Positions 37,974 to 46,871 of a stretch of 63,343 nucleotides of DNA are shown piece by piece (position 1 is the stretch's first letter; every line of letters starts with the position of its first letter). The stretch comes from CAZEGV01 sp964511645 (GTDB lineage Bacteria; Bacteroidota; Bacteroidia; Cytophagales; JAAEPT01), in the NCBI GenBank assembly GCA_964511645.1, contig CAZEGV010000006.1, positions 1-63,343 of the forward strand, given 5' to 3'. Made by a program: the position numbers and the translations under genes. The notes under the pieces were generated by a model. It made no database searches, had not been told where the DNA came from, and saw only the letters and a program-made list of their open reading frames with translations.

Positions 37974-38930
37974 ATGAAATATTATTTTCTATTATTGACA
38001 TTTTTATTGTTTAGGCTCTCTTTTGGGCAAGGTTGTAGCGATGCAGGATTTTGCACAATGGGAGCTATGAAACCCGATCAAAATTATAATACTAAGGCAA
38101 AGTATAAGCTTAACTCTTTGAGTATTAGTCAGTATAGAGGTAAGACAACGCTTTCTCCTATTAATTATACAACCACGATAGAGGCTAATATTAGTATTTT
38201 AGATAAAACTCAGGTACAGGTTAAGCTACCTTATACTTATATCAAAGGTAACTTAGGGACAAGTAGTGGTTTGGGAGATATTTCTATTTCGGCTACTCGT
38301 TTGTTACACCAAGCAGATAATTATAAACTTAGTTTTACATTGGGAGCTAAGATTCCTACAAATAATTCTACTCAAAAAGGAGATAAAGTTTTTACAATTC
38401 CAGATACAACGGTTTCTAGAACTTTACCTATGTATTATCAGACGAGCTTAGGAAGTTTTGATGTCGTAACAGGTATCTCGTTGGTTAGTAAGAAATGGCT
38501 TTTTGCAGCAGGTTATCAACAAGCATTAACTAGGAATAAAAATGATTTTAAATGGGGGGAATGGAGAGACTATCCTTCAAAGGCTTATTTGGAAAAACAC
38601 CCTAGAGCTACACACCTACTGAGGGGGATTGACGTAATGTTGAGAGCCGAGCGAAACTGGAGGTTTTCTAGGTGGAATTTTAGTATTGGAGCATTGCCTA
38701 TTTGGCGGATAACGAAAGACTCTAGGAGGTCCGTTAATTTAGAAAAAGAAATTAAGGTGGACAAAACAACAGGAATGGCATTGTCTATTTTGGCAGGGGC
38801 GGGGTATCAATTCAATGTAAACCACGGCTTAAAGTTTATTTACGGTAAAAAAATAACAGATAGAGAAGTGAATCCAGATGGATTGACAAGACATGCAGTA
38901 CTTTCAATTACATATTATGCAAATTTTTAA
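37974..38930 (+). CDS. Secreted beta-barrel-like protein paired with a CHAT gene
   Basis: The start at 37974 (MKYYFLLLTFLLFRLSFGQG) gives a compact signal peptide; the open frame extends 11 codons up. The mature protein opens CSDAGFCTMGAMKPDQ and then has about ten to twelve alternating amphipathic strands (SLSISQYRGKT, LGDISISATRLLH, LSFTLGAKIPTN). It ends HAVLSITYYANF, with a terminal aromatic typical of outer-membrane barrels. The family is not recognised by name. Its last 14 bp overlap the start of the TPR-CHAT gene, so the two are translated together and may share a surface-associated function. Confidence 0.65.
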   Translation: MKYYFLLLTFLLFRLSFGQGCSDAGFCTMGAMKPDQNYNTKAKYKLNSLSISQYRGKTTLSPINYTTTIEANISILDKTQVQVKLPYTYIKGNLGTSSGLGDISISATRLLHQADNYKLSFTLGAKIPTNNSTQKGDKVFTIPDTTVSRTLPMYYQTSLGSFDVVTGISLVSKKWLFAAGYQQALTRNKNDFKWGEWRDYPSKAYLEKHPRATHLLRGIDVMLRAERNWRFSRWNFSIGALPIWRITKDSRRSVNLEKEIKVDKTTGMALSILAGAGYQFNVNHGLKFIYGKKITDREVNPDGLTRHAVLSITYYANF

Positions 38931-41277
38931 AATTCTTATTTTAGGTCTAAGCTTGTTCTTAAGTGCACTGGTGGCTGGACAAAGTTTAACAAATGCAGAT
39001 GAGCAAATGCAGTTGGGAAGAGTGGATCTTGCGATAGAGATGTATAACAAATTATTGAATACCTCTCAGTCAAAAATAGAGCGATATAATACTCACAAAC
39101 AATTGTCTCTAGCTTATTTTACCGCAGGAAGTCGTACATCTGCCGTGAATCACATGAATCAAGCTTATACCCTTAACCGCCAGCTATTTGATGAGTTTTC
39201 GGATGAGCGCGCTGCAATATATAGTGATTGGGGTCTGGTAAATAGCTTTGACAAACCTCAGTTGGCGTTAGAGCAGTATCAAAAGTCAAAAGATATTTAC
39301 GCAAAAAAATATGGTAAAAGTAACCACCGATTGGTGACGTCTTATATTAATATCGGGGTGATGAATATTCATCAACAAGATTACTCTACGGGTATTGAAA
39401 ACTTAAATAAAGGCTTAAAAATCAATACCGATAATAAATTAAGAGAAGCATTTATATTTACTCAGCTAGGCAGTGCCTACTTGTCCTTAGGAAAACCTGA
39501 TTTGGCAGAAGGATACGAACTAGAAGCTTTGGAGATTTATAAAGAAAAATTTGGAGATAAACATTCTGAAATTGCTCAGATTTATAATAACCTGGGAAGT
39601 GTTGATTTGTATCGAAAAGATTATAAAGAAGCCCTGAATCATTATCAATTAGCGATTAAAGCAAACGCTATTGATTTCAAAGAAGAAAACTATTACGCAT
39701 TGCCAGTAGATGTAAAAACACTGAATCCAACCTTGTTTTTGAATACTGTGCATTTGAAAGCACAGGCTTTTGAGAGTTTATACTTTGGCAAAACTTTAAA
39801 AAGGAGAGACTTGAAATCAGCTCAAGATCATCTTAATCTTTGCGATGAATTATTTGATGGAATTAGAAGAGCTCAACCTGATGAGTCCGATAAACTTTCT
39901 TTATCACATTTAGGCTATAGTATTTTTGAAGATGCTGTAAAAGTAAATATGGAATTGTCAGATGTTTCGATACTTAAGAAGAAATATCAGGCACTAGCTT
40001 ACTATTATGCCGAAAAAAGTAAAGCCTCTATTTTACTGGATGCTATACAGGACTCAAAAGCAAAAGAGTTTGCTGGGCTTCCTCGTGACATTTTGGAAAA
40101 AGAAAAAAGTCTAAAAGCAAAATTGATTCTGATAAGAAAGCAATTGGCTAAAAACAGAACGGAAGCTTTGGAAACAACTCTATTAGCGACCAATAGAGCT
40201 TATAACTCATTAATTAAGAACATTGAAGCAGACTACCCTAAATACTACTCTTTAAAATTCAAAACCAAAACTCCATACTTAAAAGACGTTCAGGAAAAGC
40301 TTCCAGTAGGAGAGACTATTGTTCAGTACTTTGTTGATGAAACAAGCCAGGTGTTGTATACATTTGTGATTACACAGAAAAAATACCGTGTTTCTAGGAC
40401 AAAAATAAACCATAATTTGAAAAGGAATTTGATAGGGTTTTCTAACGCCATCACTTACGGTTTAGACAAGTACGAAAAATCGCTAGGCTTGGAAGTGGCA
40501 GATGAGATTCTTCCTAAGCTTCCTAAAACAACTGATCATATCGTTTTTATCCCCACAGCTTTTTTGAATAAAATTCCTTTTGAAGTACTGAGTACAAAAC
40601 AAGGTTATCTAGTAGAAAAGTATCAAATAAGCTACCATTACACAGCTTCGTTACACTTAGAAAGTCTTAAAGAAATTGCTGCTTCTCCTAGTATCTGCAT
40701 GATTGCACCTGTAGAGTTTACAGATGAAGATATGCCCACCTTACTAGGTACTTTGGATGAGGTAAAAGGGATTGAAAGCCTTTATAAAGCTAAAAACTAT
40801 ACATCTAGTAGTTTTGTAAGAGAGAAAGCTGGAAAAACTGTTTTACAGTCTAAAGAACTAAAAGAGGCTTCGATTATTCATTTTGCCACCCATGGTGAGG
40901 TAAACGAAAAAGAACCAGATCTTTCTAAACTATTATTGTGGAATGAGGTACTTTACGCAGGAGAAATTTATAACCAAGAATTTAACTCTTCATTGGTGAC
41001 GATTTCGGCTTGCGAAACAGGTTTAGGGAAAAGTCATAAAGGAGAGGGAGTTATGGGATTGAGTAGGGCTTTAATTTACGCAGGAGCCAATAGTTTGCTG
41101 GTGTCTTATTGGAAAGTGGACGATAAAGCCACGGATGTTTTAATGAATAATTTTTATGCACAAGTTATTACTGGTAAAACATATCCAGAAGCATTACGAT
41201 TAGCAAAATTGAATTTAATCAACTCTAAATACAACTCACCAAGATACTGGGCAGCATTTGTATTAATCGGAAAGTAA
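38917..41277 (+). CDS. TPR-CHAT caspase-like protein
   Basis: I place the start at 38917 (MQIFKILILGLSLFLSALVAGQ), giving a signal peptide; the frame is open to 38893. Residues 25-270 are TPR units (NIGVMNIHQQDYSTGIENLNKGLKI, YNNLGSVDLYRKDYKEALNHYQLAI). A long helical linker and a C-terminal CHAT domain follow. The dyad is intact: His in IIHFATHGEV (about residue 654) and Cys in TISACETGLGKSHKGEGVMGL (about 697). The C-terminal PRYWAAFVLIGK is the usual CHAT end. It is a second, shorter paralogue of the 22236-26549 protein, linked here to a barrel-like gene. The substrate is unknown. Confidence 0.9.
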   Translation: MQIFKILILGLSLFLSALVAGQSLTNADEQMQLGRVDLAIEMYNKLLNTSQSKIERYNTHKQLSLAYFTAGSRTSAVNHMNQAYTLNRQLFDEFSDERAAIYSDWGLVNSFDKPQLALEQYQKSKDIYAKKYGKSNHRLVTSYINIGVMNIHQQDYSTGIENLNKGLKINTDNKLREAFIFTQLGSAYLSLGKPDLAEGYELEALEIYKEKFGDKHSEIAQIYNNLGSVDLYRKDYKEALNHYQLAIKANAIDFKEENYYALPVDVKTLNPTLFLNTVHLKAQAFESLYFGKTLKRRDLKSAQDHLNLCDELFDGIRRAQPDESDKLSLSHLGYSIFEDAVKVNMELSDVSILKKKYQALAYYYAEKSKASILLDAIQDSKAKEFAGLPRDILEKEKSLKAKLILIRKQLAKNRTEALETTLLATNRAYNSLIKNIEADYPKYYSLKFKTKTPYLKDVQEKLPVGETIVQYFVDETSQVLYTFVITQKKYRVSRTKINHNLKRNLIGFSNAITYGLDKYEKSLGLEVADEILPKLPKTTDHIVFIPTAFLNKIPFEVLSTKQGYLVEKYQISYHYTASLHLESLKEIAASPSICMIAPVEFTDEDMPTLLGTLDEVKGIESLYKAKNYTSSSFVREKAGKTVLQSKELKEASIIHFATHGEVNEKEPDLSKLLLWNEVLYAGEIYNQEFNSSLVTISACETGLGKSHKGEGVMGLSRALIYAGANSLLVSYWKVDDKATDVLMNNFYAQVITGKTYPEALRLAKLNLINSKYNSPRYWAAFVLIGK

Positions 41278-41299
41278 ATGTTTTTCTCTTTGGGGCTTC

Positions 41300-41485
41300 C
41301 CTTTCATTTCACTCTCGGGGCTATTTCGCCCCGACGGTCGGGTTTTTCGTTCCCAATCTTTGTCATTTTTATAACTTTGTCATGCTGAGCTTACTTGTGT
41401 TACATCGAGCTTGTCGAAATGACAAAGTTATAAAAATGATAAAGGATTTCCACTACACCCCCTAAGCCAGTATTACGTGCCTAAA
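41300..41485 (-). repeat. REP-like dispersed intergenic repeat, copy R5 (long stem)
   Basis: The flanks CCGACGGTCGGGTTTTTCG and AAGGATTTCCACTACACC enclose a near-perfect stem of about 24 bp (TTGTCATTTTTATAACTTTG with its complement). The loop carries CGAGCTTGTCGAAATG, the same word as in R1 on the opposite strand. An extra hairpin GGGGCTATTTCGCCCC lies on the left. Confidence 0.8.
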
Positions 41486-41487
41486 GG

Positions 41488-42688
41488 TTATTGTTTTAAC
41501 CTTTCTGGAACATCTCCAGTTAATGTCTTTAAGAAATCTACAATAGAATTAATCTCTTTATCACTTAAGTCCTTATTTGCTTGTACTTTAGCCATAATCT
41601 TAACAGCCTCGTTTAAATTTTGAACACTACCATCATGAAAATAGGGTGCCGTTTTTTCAATATTTCTCAAAGAAGGTACTTTAAAGACATATCTGTCCGC
41701 TTCATTTTGAGTAATACCATTTTAACTATAAGATAAGTCATTTATCCTGTTTGTTTTTACACTCTCTTCGTTAAAATAATTTACCGTAACCAGTTATGCT
41801 AAATCATTTTTCCTCGATATTGCAAAAAACAATTCAATCTAAATTAGACTCATATTATAGTTAAACTGGTATAACATCAAATTTACCATTATCAATTTTA
41901 GTGCTTTTTGTATGTTTCCAGTAGTCATCAAATAAACCAAATTTCTGATACATTTTACCGCCAATTACATCACCAGAATGGCAAGTCGTACAGCCAGCGT
42001 TTATGAATGTGTGTAAACCTTTTTTTTCTTTTTGGCTCAAAGCATTATCATCCCCCGAAAGGAAATCGTCAAACTTAGAGAATGTGATGAGCTCTCTTTC
42101 AAAAGTACCAATTGCCTTCTGAAGATTATCGTAAGTAATAGGGCTTTTCTCCTCAGGAAATGCTTTTTTAAATAATTCCCTGTATTCCCTGATTTTTGAT
42201 AATTTTGAAACTACCGCAGCTTTACTTGGCATCGCCATTTCTACGGGGTTTAGGATAGGGTCTCCTGCTTGTGCTTCTACATCTGGTTCTCTGCCATCCC
42301 AAAACTGAGCCAAGTGCAAAGCAGCGTTAAGTGTTGTAGGAGAGTTTCTTCCTCCCAATCCTCCATCATTTCCTTTAGAGAAAGAGTTGTTGTCTACGCC
42401 AAAAGTATTGAGGTTATGGCAGGTGTTACAACTTTGGGTATTGTCTTTAGATAACCTATTGTTGAAGTATAACATTTTACCAAGTGCTACTTTTTCTTCC
42501 GTTATAGGGTTCTTTGAGTTTTTAGCAATATTAGGTGGGATTTTAAAAATCTGACGTGCTTTTTCCAGTGTTGTTTCAAAACCTTCAACTTGATTATTTG
42601 TTTGAAGATTTGCTTTCTTCTCTTCTTTATTATTGCTACAGCTTGCTAATGCTATTGCAAATAATCCGTATATAAATGACTTTTTCAT
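41488..42688 (-). pseudogene. Di-haem cytochrome c peroxidase (MauG/CCP family), split by MITE
   Basis: The N-terminal part (42688-41872) begins MKKSFIYGLFAIALASCSNNK, a lipoprotein signal, and has haem motifs CNTCH and CTTCH. The C-terminal part (41711-41488) resumes TQNEADRYVFKVPSLRNIEKTAPYFHDGSVQNL, the conserved CCP ending. Between them are 157 bp of element and one 3-bp TAA duplication; removal gives a continuous 346-residue frame reading NGKFDVTQNEADR, the length of the family. The enzyme reduces peroxide in the periplasm with electrons from small c-type cytochromes. As encoded now, translation ends within the element just after both haem motifs, losing a conserved C-terminal segment. 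No other damage is visible. Confidence 0.93.
41715..41871 (+). mobile_element. TTA-target MITE, complete copy (copy 4) in cytochrome c peroxidase gene
   Basis: The 157-bp element has TACCATTTTAACTATAA at the left and the inverted TACCAGTTTAACTATAA at the right, with TAA duplications at 41712-41714 and 41872-41874. It is identical to copy 3 at 156 of 157 positions. The central hairpin lies at 41773-41810. There is no ORF of note. Confidence 0.95.
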
Positions 42689-42798
42689 AACGTTGTTTTT
42701 TTATGTACACACAAAGGTGTTTATAATTACTAAATCAATCAAATTGATATTATCTATATGTAGATAAGGGTTGCTTATAACGTGAGTTTGATTCAACA

Positions 42799-42832
42799 AA
42801 AAAGCCACTTGCTAACTAGCAAATGGCTTTGG
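42799..42832 (-). terminator. Intrinsic terminator of nhaD
   Basis: On the minus strand AAAGCCA-TTTGC / GCAAG-TGGCTTTTTT forms a stem with a TAGTTA loop and a T run. It lies 22 bp after the nhaD stop. Confidence 0.82.
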
Positions 42833-42853
42833 TGTTCATAAAGAATGTGCTTT

Positions 42854-44425
42854 TTATATGAAGAAGTTGATAGCACCTCCATAGAAGAATACTAACCAAA
42901 CTAATAATAAGATAGGTAGTAATATCACTAAAGAGTATTTTGTGATATAGGCTACAAATGAAGGCATTTTTACACCTGATTGTTCAGCAATAGCTTTCAC
43001 CATAAAGTTAGGTGCATTTCCTATATAAGTCATTGCACCAAAGAATACAGAGGCACAAGATATAGCGGTCAATCGCACAACAGATTCAGTATTTTTAAAT
43101 ATTCCTGACTCTAAAGCATAAGCCTTAGCCATTGGTATTGTTTGTCCAGCTTCTACAATTGTTTTTGAGATGTCTCCATGATCACCAGCAATAGCCGCCG
43201 TTAGGAAGGTTACATAAGTAGGTGCATTGTCAAGCACTCCTGATAGAGCACCTGTAAGCCAGTATAGCGAGTGGATGTTAATCATTCCAGCACCTTCGGG
43301 TGTTTTGGCAAAGGCAGATACTAAGGCAAGAGCAGGCATCATTGTAAAGAAAATCCCCACAAAGATAAATGCTACTTCTTTGATAGGTTCAAAGTCAAAC
43401 TCATTTCCTTTAAGTGCATCTTCATTGGCAAAATAATAAGCCAAGAAACCAACAGATAACATGATAATTTCTCTAAGGAATGATATTTTCACTAATTCTC
43501 CATGAAGCTTTACATTGATACTAGGTACCCAGTCAAATACATTAGGGTCTAAGAATACTGCGGCTATAATGATTGATATCCATATGAAATTTAAACTTCC
43601 TTTAATGGTGAACTTACCAGTGTATTCAGCAGTGTCATTTTCTCCGCTTTTATTTTTACTATCAAAAATAAAGAAAACAATTGCCAAGCATAGTATAGCA
43701 AATACCCAAGGAGCAAAATCATGTGTAATTGTCCATGTGAAAGGAACGCCTTTAAGGAATCCTAGAAACAAAGGAGGGTCACCAATAGGAGTAAGTGCAC
43801 CACCAACATTACTGACCATAAAGATGAAGAACACAACATGGTAAGCTTTTATTCTACTTTTATTTAAATTAATAAAAGGACGAATTAACAACATTGAAGC
43901 CCCAGTAGTACCTATTACATTGGCAAGAACGGCACCAATAAGTAATAATACGACATTAGCCATTGGCGTTCCTTTTTTATCAATACGAATCATAATACCA
44001 CCTGCTGCCATAAATAAAGCGGCTAGTAATGCAATGAATTGAACGTATTCAGCTAGTGAATGAATAACGGAATCTAAGTCTTCTAAGAAGAAAATATAAT
44101 AGCCAATCATTAGTAAACCGAGTAAAATGGCTACCAAATGATAGTTTTTATGCCAGAAATGCTCAAAAAACAAAGGTCCTGTTGCAATCATAAGTAATAG
44201 CAATACAAAAGGAGCAACTGCCCATGGTGCAGGACTGTGGTTGTGGTGTTCAACGTGAGTGCCGTTAGATGCATGAACGTCAGCATCAGGAGATATATTA
44301 TCCACATCGTTGGTGCTTATTTCTTCGTGCAGTGATGCTTCTTCGCCATCGTCGGCAAAACTAATTGAGGAAGATGCAAAACTCAGTGTCAAAACTGAAA
44401 GCATCATTAGAAAATACTTCTTCAT
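42854..44425 (-). CDS. nhaD: Na+/H+ antiporter NhaD
   Basis: The 523-residue ion transporter has about eleven to thirteen hydrophobic segments. NhaD hallmarks are GTTGASMLLIRPFINLNKSR, NVGGALTPIGDPPLFLGFLKGVPFTW and ALSGVLDNAPTYVTFLTAA, containing the Asp/Thr/Asn residues used for Na+/Li+ exchange. The N-terminus is unusual: a cleavable-looking signal (MKKYFLMMLSVLTLSFASSSISFA), then an acidic and His-rich segment (EEISTNDVDNISPDADVHA, HVEHHNHSP) before the first helix. This suggests a periplasmic sensor or metal-binding tail. Likely role: sodium extrusion and pH homeostasis, fitting a saline habitat. Confidence 0.92.
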   Translation of the reverse strand: MKKYFLMMLSVLTLSFASSSISFADDGEEASLHEEISTNDVDNISPDADVHASNGTHVEHHNHSPAPWAVAPFVLLLLMIATGPLFFEHFWHKNYHLVAILLGLLMIGYYIFFLEDLDSVIHSLAEYVQFIALLAALFMAAGGIMIRIDKKGTPMANVVLLLIGAVLANVIGTTGASMLLIRPFINLNKSRIKAYHVVFFIFMVSNVGGALTPIGDPPLFLGFLKGVPFTWTITHDFAPWVFAILCLAIVFFIFDSKNKSGENDTAEYTGKFTIKGSLNFIWISIIIAAVFLDPNVFDWVPSINVKLHGELVKISFLREIIMLSVGFLAYYFANEDALKGNEFDFEPIKEVAFIFVGIFFTMMPALALVSAFAKTPEGAGMINIHSLYWLTGALSGVLDNAPTYVTFLTAAIAGDHGDISKTIVEAGQTIPMAKAYALESGIFKNTESVVRLTAISCASVFFGAMTYIGNAPNFMVKAIAEQSGVKMPSFVAYITKYSLVILLPILLLVWLVFFYGGAINFFI

Positions 44426-44595
44426 GATTGTTTAATTGTTTTTTTTTGAATAAATTAACGTACAAATATAAATAGTTCAAGGGGAAATTCAAGTTACTAG
44501 TCATATTATATAGGAGATAAGTTGCCCTCTTTTTTTAGAAAGATTGTTTTTAGTAAAAATTTGTACGTAAAGTATGTGATTTTATTAAAATCTGT

Positions 44596-44603
44596 TATCT
44601 TTG
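44596..44603 (+). promoter_or_regulatory. -7 box of the rpsF operon promoter
   Basis: TATCTTTG matches TAnnTTTG perfectly and lies 37 bp before the rpsF start codon. The -33 element is not well defined. Confidence 0.55.
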
Positions 44604-44638
44604 CGGTTCTGAAAATTAATAACAATTAAAAGAAAATT

Positions 44639-44998
44639 ATGTTAAACACGTACGAGATGGTATTCATATTAACTCCCGTTTTGTCTGAGCCACAGATGAA
44701 GGATGCCGTAGATTCAGTAAAAAGCATTGTGGCAGATGCAGGAGCAAAGATAACTCAATCTGAGAATTGGGGCCTAAAAAAGCTCGCTTATCCTATTCAA
44801 AACAAGAAAACAGGATTCTATAATCTATTAGAATTTAATGGTTCTTCTGAAGTAGTAGCAAAAATGGAAATCGAACTTAGACGTAATGAACGTGTAATGA
44901 GATTTTTAACTATTCGTTTAGACAAGTTCTCACTTGAGTATGCAGCGAAAAGAAGAAAAGGTTTTCCTAGTAAGAAAAAACAAGAGCAAGCATCATGA
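44639..44998 (+). CDS. rpsF: 30S ribosomal protein S6
   Basis: The 119-residue product begins MLNTYEMVFILTPVLSEPQMKDAV and has NWGLKKLAYPIQNKKTGFYNLLEF and RRNERVMRFLTIRLDK, diagnostic for bS6. The protein binds the central domain of 16S rRNA together with S18. It is first in the conserved rpsF-rpsR-rplI operon and its stop overlaps the rpsR start (ATGA). Confidence 0.97.
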   Translation: MLNTYEMVFILTPVLSEPQMKDAVDSVKSIVADAGAKITQSENWGLKKLAYPIQNKKTGFYNLLEFNGSSEVVAKMEIELRRNERVMRFLTIRLDKFSLEYAAKRRKGFPSKKKQEQAS

Positions 44999-45252
44999 CA
45001 TTAGTAAACGAACCAATTCACAGTAAAAAGAACGACTTTAGAAAGAAATATTGTCGTTTCAAAAAATCAGGTATCAAGTATATTGATTATAAAGATGCTG
45101 ATTTCTTGTTGAAATTTGTAAACGAGCAAGGTAAAATTTTACCTCGTCGTCTTACTGGTACAAGTTTGAAGTTCCAACGTAGAGTAGCGCAAGCTATTAA
45201 AAGAGCAAGACACATTGCTTTGATGCCGTATGTTACTGATAACTATAAATAG
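44995..45252 (+). CDS. rpsR: 30S ribosomal protein S18
   Basis: The 85-residue product contains KKYCRFKKSGIKYIDYKDADFLLKF and the signature LTGTSLKFQRRVAQAIKRARHIALMPYV. It pairs with S6 on the platform of the 30S subunit. It is translationally coupled to rpsF, with 9 bp to rplI. The usual zinc-binding Cys set is reduced to a single Cys, the C- form common in bacteria. Confidence 0.97.
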   Translation: MTLVNEPIHSKKNDFRKKYCRFKKSGIKYIDYKDADFLLKFVNEQGKILPRRLTGTSLKFQRRVAQAIKRARHIALMPYVTDNYK

Positions 45253-45261
45253 GATATAATA

Positions 45262-45705
45262 ATGGAAATCATATTACTTAAAAACGTAAAGGGTGTAGGA
45301 TATAAGCACGATACAGTAACTGTAAAAAACGGATACGGTCGTAATTACTTAATCCCTCAAGGATACGCAGCTATTGCAAATGTTTCTAATAAGAAAGTTG
45401 CAGCTGAAAACATCAAACAAGCAGCTCATAAAGCTGAAAAAATCAAAACTGCTGCCGAAACTGCTGCTACCGCTCTTACAAGTGCTGCTGTAGAAATTAA
45501 AGCTAAAGTAGGTGGGTCAGGAAAAATATTTGGTTCTATCACTACATTGATGTTGTCTGATGCACTTAAAGCAAAAGGTATCGAAGTAGATAGAAAACAA
45601 ATTTCATTTGATTCGGAAGTAAAAGAAGTAGGAGAGTTTTCTGCTACGGCTGATTTACACAAAGAAATCAAAGCGACAATTAAATTTTCAGTTGTTGCAG
45701 ATTAA
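45262..45705 (+). CDS. rplI: 50S ribosomal protein L9
   Basis: The 147-residue product begins MEIILLKNVKGVGYKHDTVTVKNGYGRNYLIPQGYA, the L9 N-terminal domain signature. A central Ala/Lys-rich helix and the C-terminal domain (GGSGKIFGSITTLMLSDALKAKG) follow. It ends the operon; the terminator follows at 45746. Confidence 0.97.
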   Translation: MEIILLKNVKGVGYKHDTVTVKNGYGRNYLIPQGYAAIANVSNKKVAAENIKQAAHKAEKIKTAAETAATALTSAAVEIKAKVGGSGKIFGSITTLMLSDALKAKGIEVDRKQISFDSEVKEVGEFSATADLHKEIKATIKFSVVAD

Positions 45706-45745
45706 TTAAGTTTGATAGGATTTTTCCTTTTGAATAAAAAGTATG

Positions 45746-45779
45746 AAAAAGCGATGAGATAATTCTCATCGCTTTTTTT
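45746..45779 (+). terminator. Intrinsic terminator of the rpsF-rpsR-rplI operon
   Basis: The perfect 14-bp stem AAAAAGCGATGAGA / TCTCATCGCTTTTT has a TAAT loop and further T residues. Confidence 0.9.
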
Positions 45780-45806
45780 ATTGCCTAATAAAAACTATTT
45801 TGAAGT

Positions 45807-46754
45807 ATGAAGTTGCGTACGGAATTAAAATTAGACAAATCTTTATTTTCTATTACTTACCAAGACCGTATTTTGTCTTTGGGTTCTTGCTTTGCTGATA
45901 CAATAGGTAGGTATCTACAAAATCATAAGTTTGATACTTTGGTAAATCCTACGGGTATCCTGTTTTCACCTCAAGCAATTTGTAATGTTGTTGAGTGGGC
46001 GATGTCTCCTTTTGTTTTTGATGATAATCTTGTTGTCAAAAAAGATGGAATGTATGTTTATTTTTTATTCCATTCAGATATTAAAGCTTCCTCGGTAGCA
46101 GGGCTTAGAGATTTGTCTCAATCTATTCATAGTCGCTTGCGAGGGTTCTTAGAGTCAGCTGATGCCTTGATGCTTACTTTGGGAACTGCTTTTGTTTATG
46201 AGCATCAAGAAACGGGGATTGTTGTAACTAGTTGCCATAAGATCCCTCAGGGAGAGTTTTGTAAAAGAATGATGTCTACAGAAGAAGTGAAAGATTGCCT
46301 CAATAAAATTTCTGATTTATTACCTCATATTAAGAAAAAAATAATAACAGTGAGTCCTGTTAGGCATATAAAAGATACTTTAGTGTTGAATAGTTTGAGT
46401 AAATCTATTTTGCGTGTGGCTTGCAGTGAGTCAGATGGTTTTTTGTATTTCCCTGCTTATGAGTTACTTATGGATGATTTACGTGATTATCGTTTTTATG
46501 CGGATGATATGCTACATCCTTCGGATAAGGCAAAGAAGTATATTGTCGAAAAGTTTTTGGCTACTTACATGGGGTTAGATACTCTGAAGGTAATAGAAAG
46601 AGTTGAAGATATTTTGAGAGCTGTAGCGCATAAACCTTTTACAGTAGATAGTGAGTCTCATCAGTTTTTTTTACGGACTATTTTAACTAAGATGGAGAAG
46701 ATTCCCGTTTCTCTAGGAGAGGAGAAAGCTTTTTTGGAAGCTCAGTTGATGTAG
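45807..46754 (+). CDS. GSCFA domain protein
   Basis: The 315-residue protein has the defining motif LSLGSCFADTIGRYL near residue 26 and the late YADDMLHPSDKAKKYIVEKF. Together these resemble the Ser and Asp/His of an SGNH hydrolase. MLTLGTAFVYEHQETGIVVTSCHKIP is also typical. The family is found mainly in Bacteroidota and its substrate is unknown; hydrolysis of an ester is a structural inference. It is a single-gene unit after the ribosomal operon. Confidence 0.92.
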   Translation: MKLRTELKLDKSLFSITYQDRILSLGSCFADTIGRYLQNHKFDTLVNPTGILFSPQAICNVVEWAMSPFVFDDNLVVKKDGMYVYFLFHSDIKASSVAGLRDLSQSIHSRLRGFLESADALMLTLGTAFVYEHQETGIVVTSCHKIPQGEFCKRMMSTEEVKDCLNKISDLLPHIKKKIITVSPVRHIKDTLVLNSLSKSILRVACSESDGFLYFPAYELLMDDLRDYRFYADDMLHPSDKAKKYIVEKFLATYMGLDTLKVIERVEDILRAVAHKPFTVDSESHQFFLRTILTKMEKIPVSLGEEKAFLEAQLM

Positions 46755-46871
46755 CTTAAACGAGACAATTACTTGATTTGTAAAGTGTTTGGGTAAAATC
46801 CCTAGTATTTATTTGGCTTTTGCAATACTTAGTACTAAATTTGTTGTTCTATAAAATAAAAAAATAAAAAG

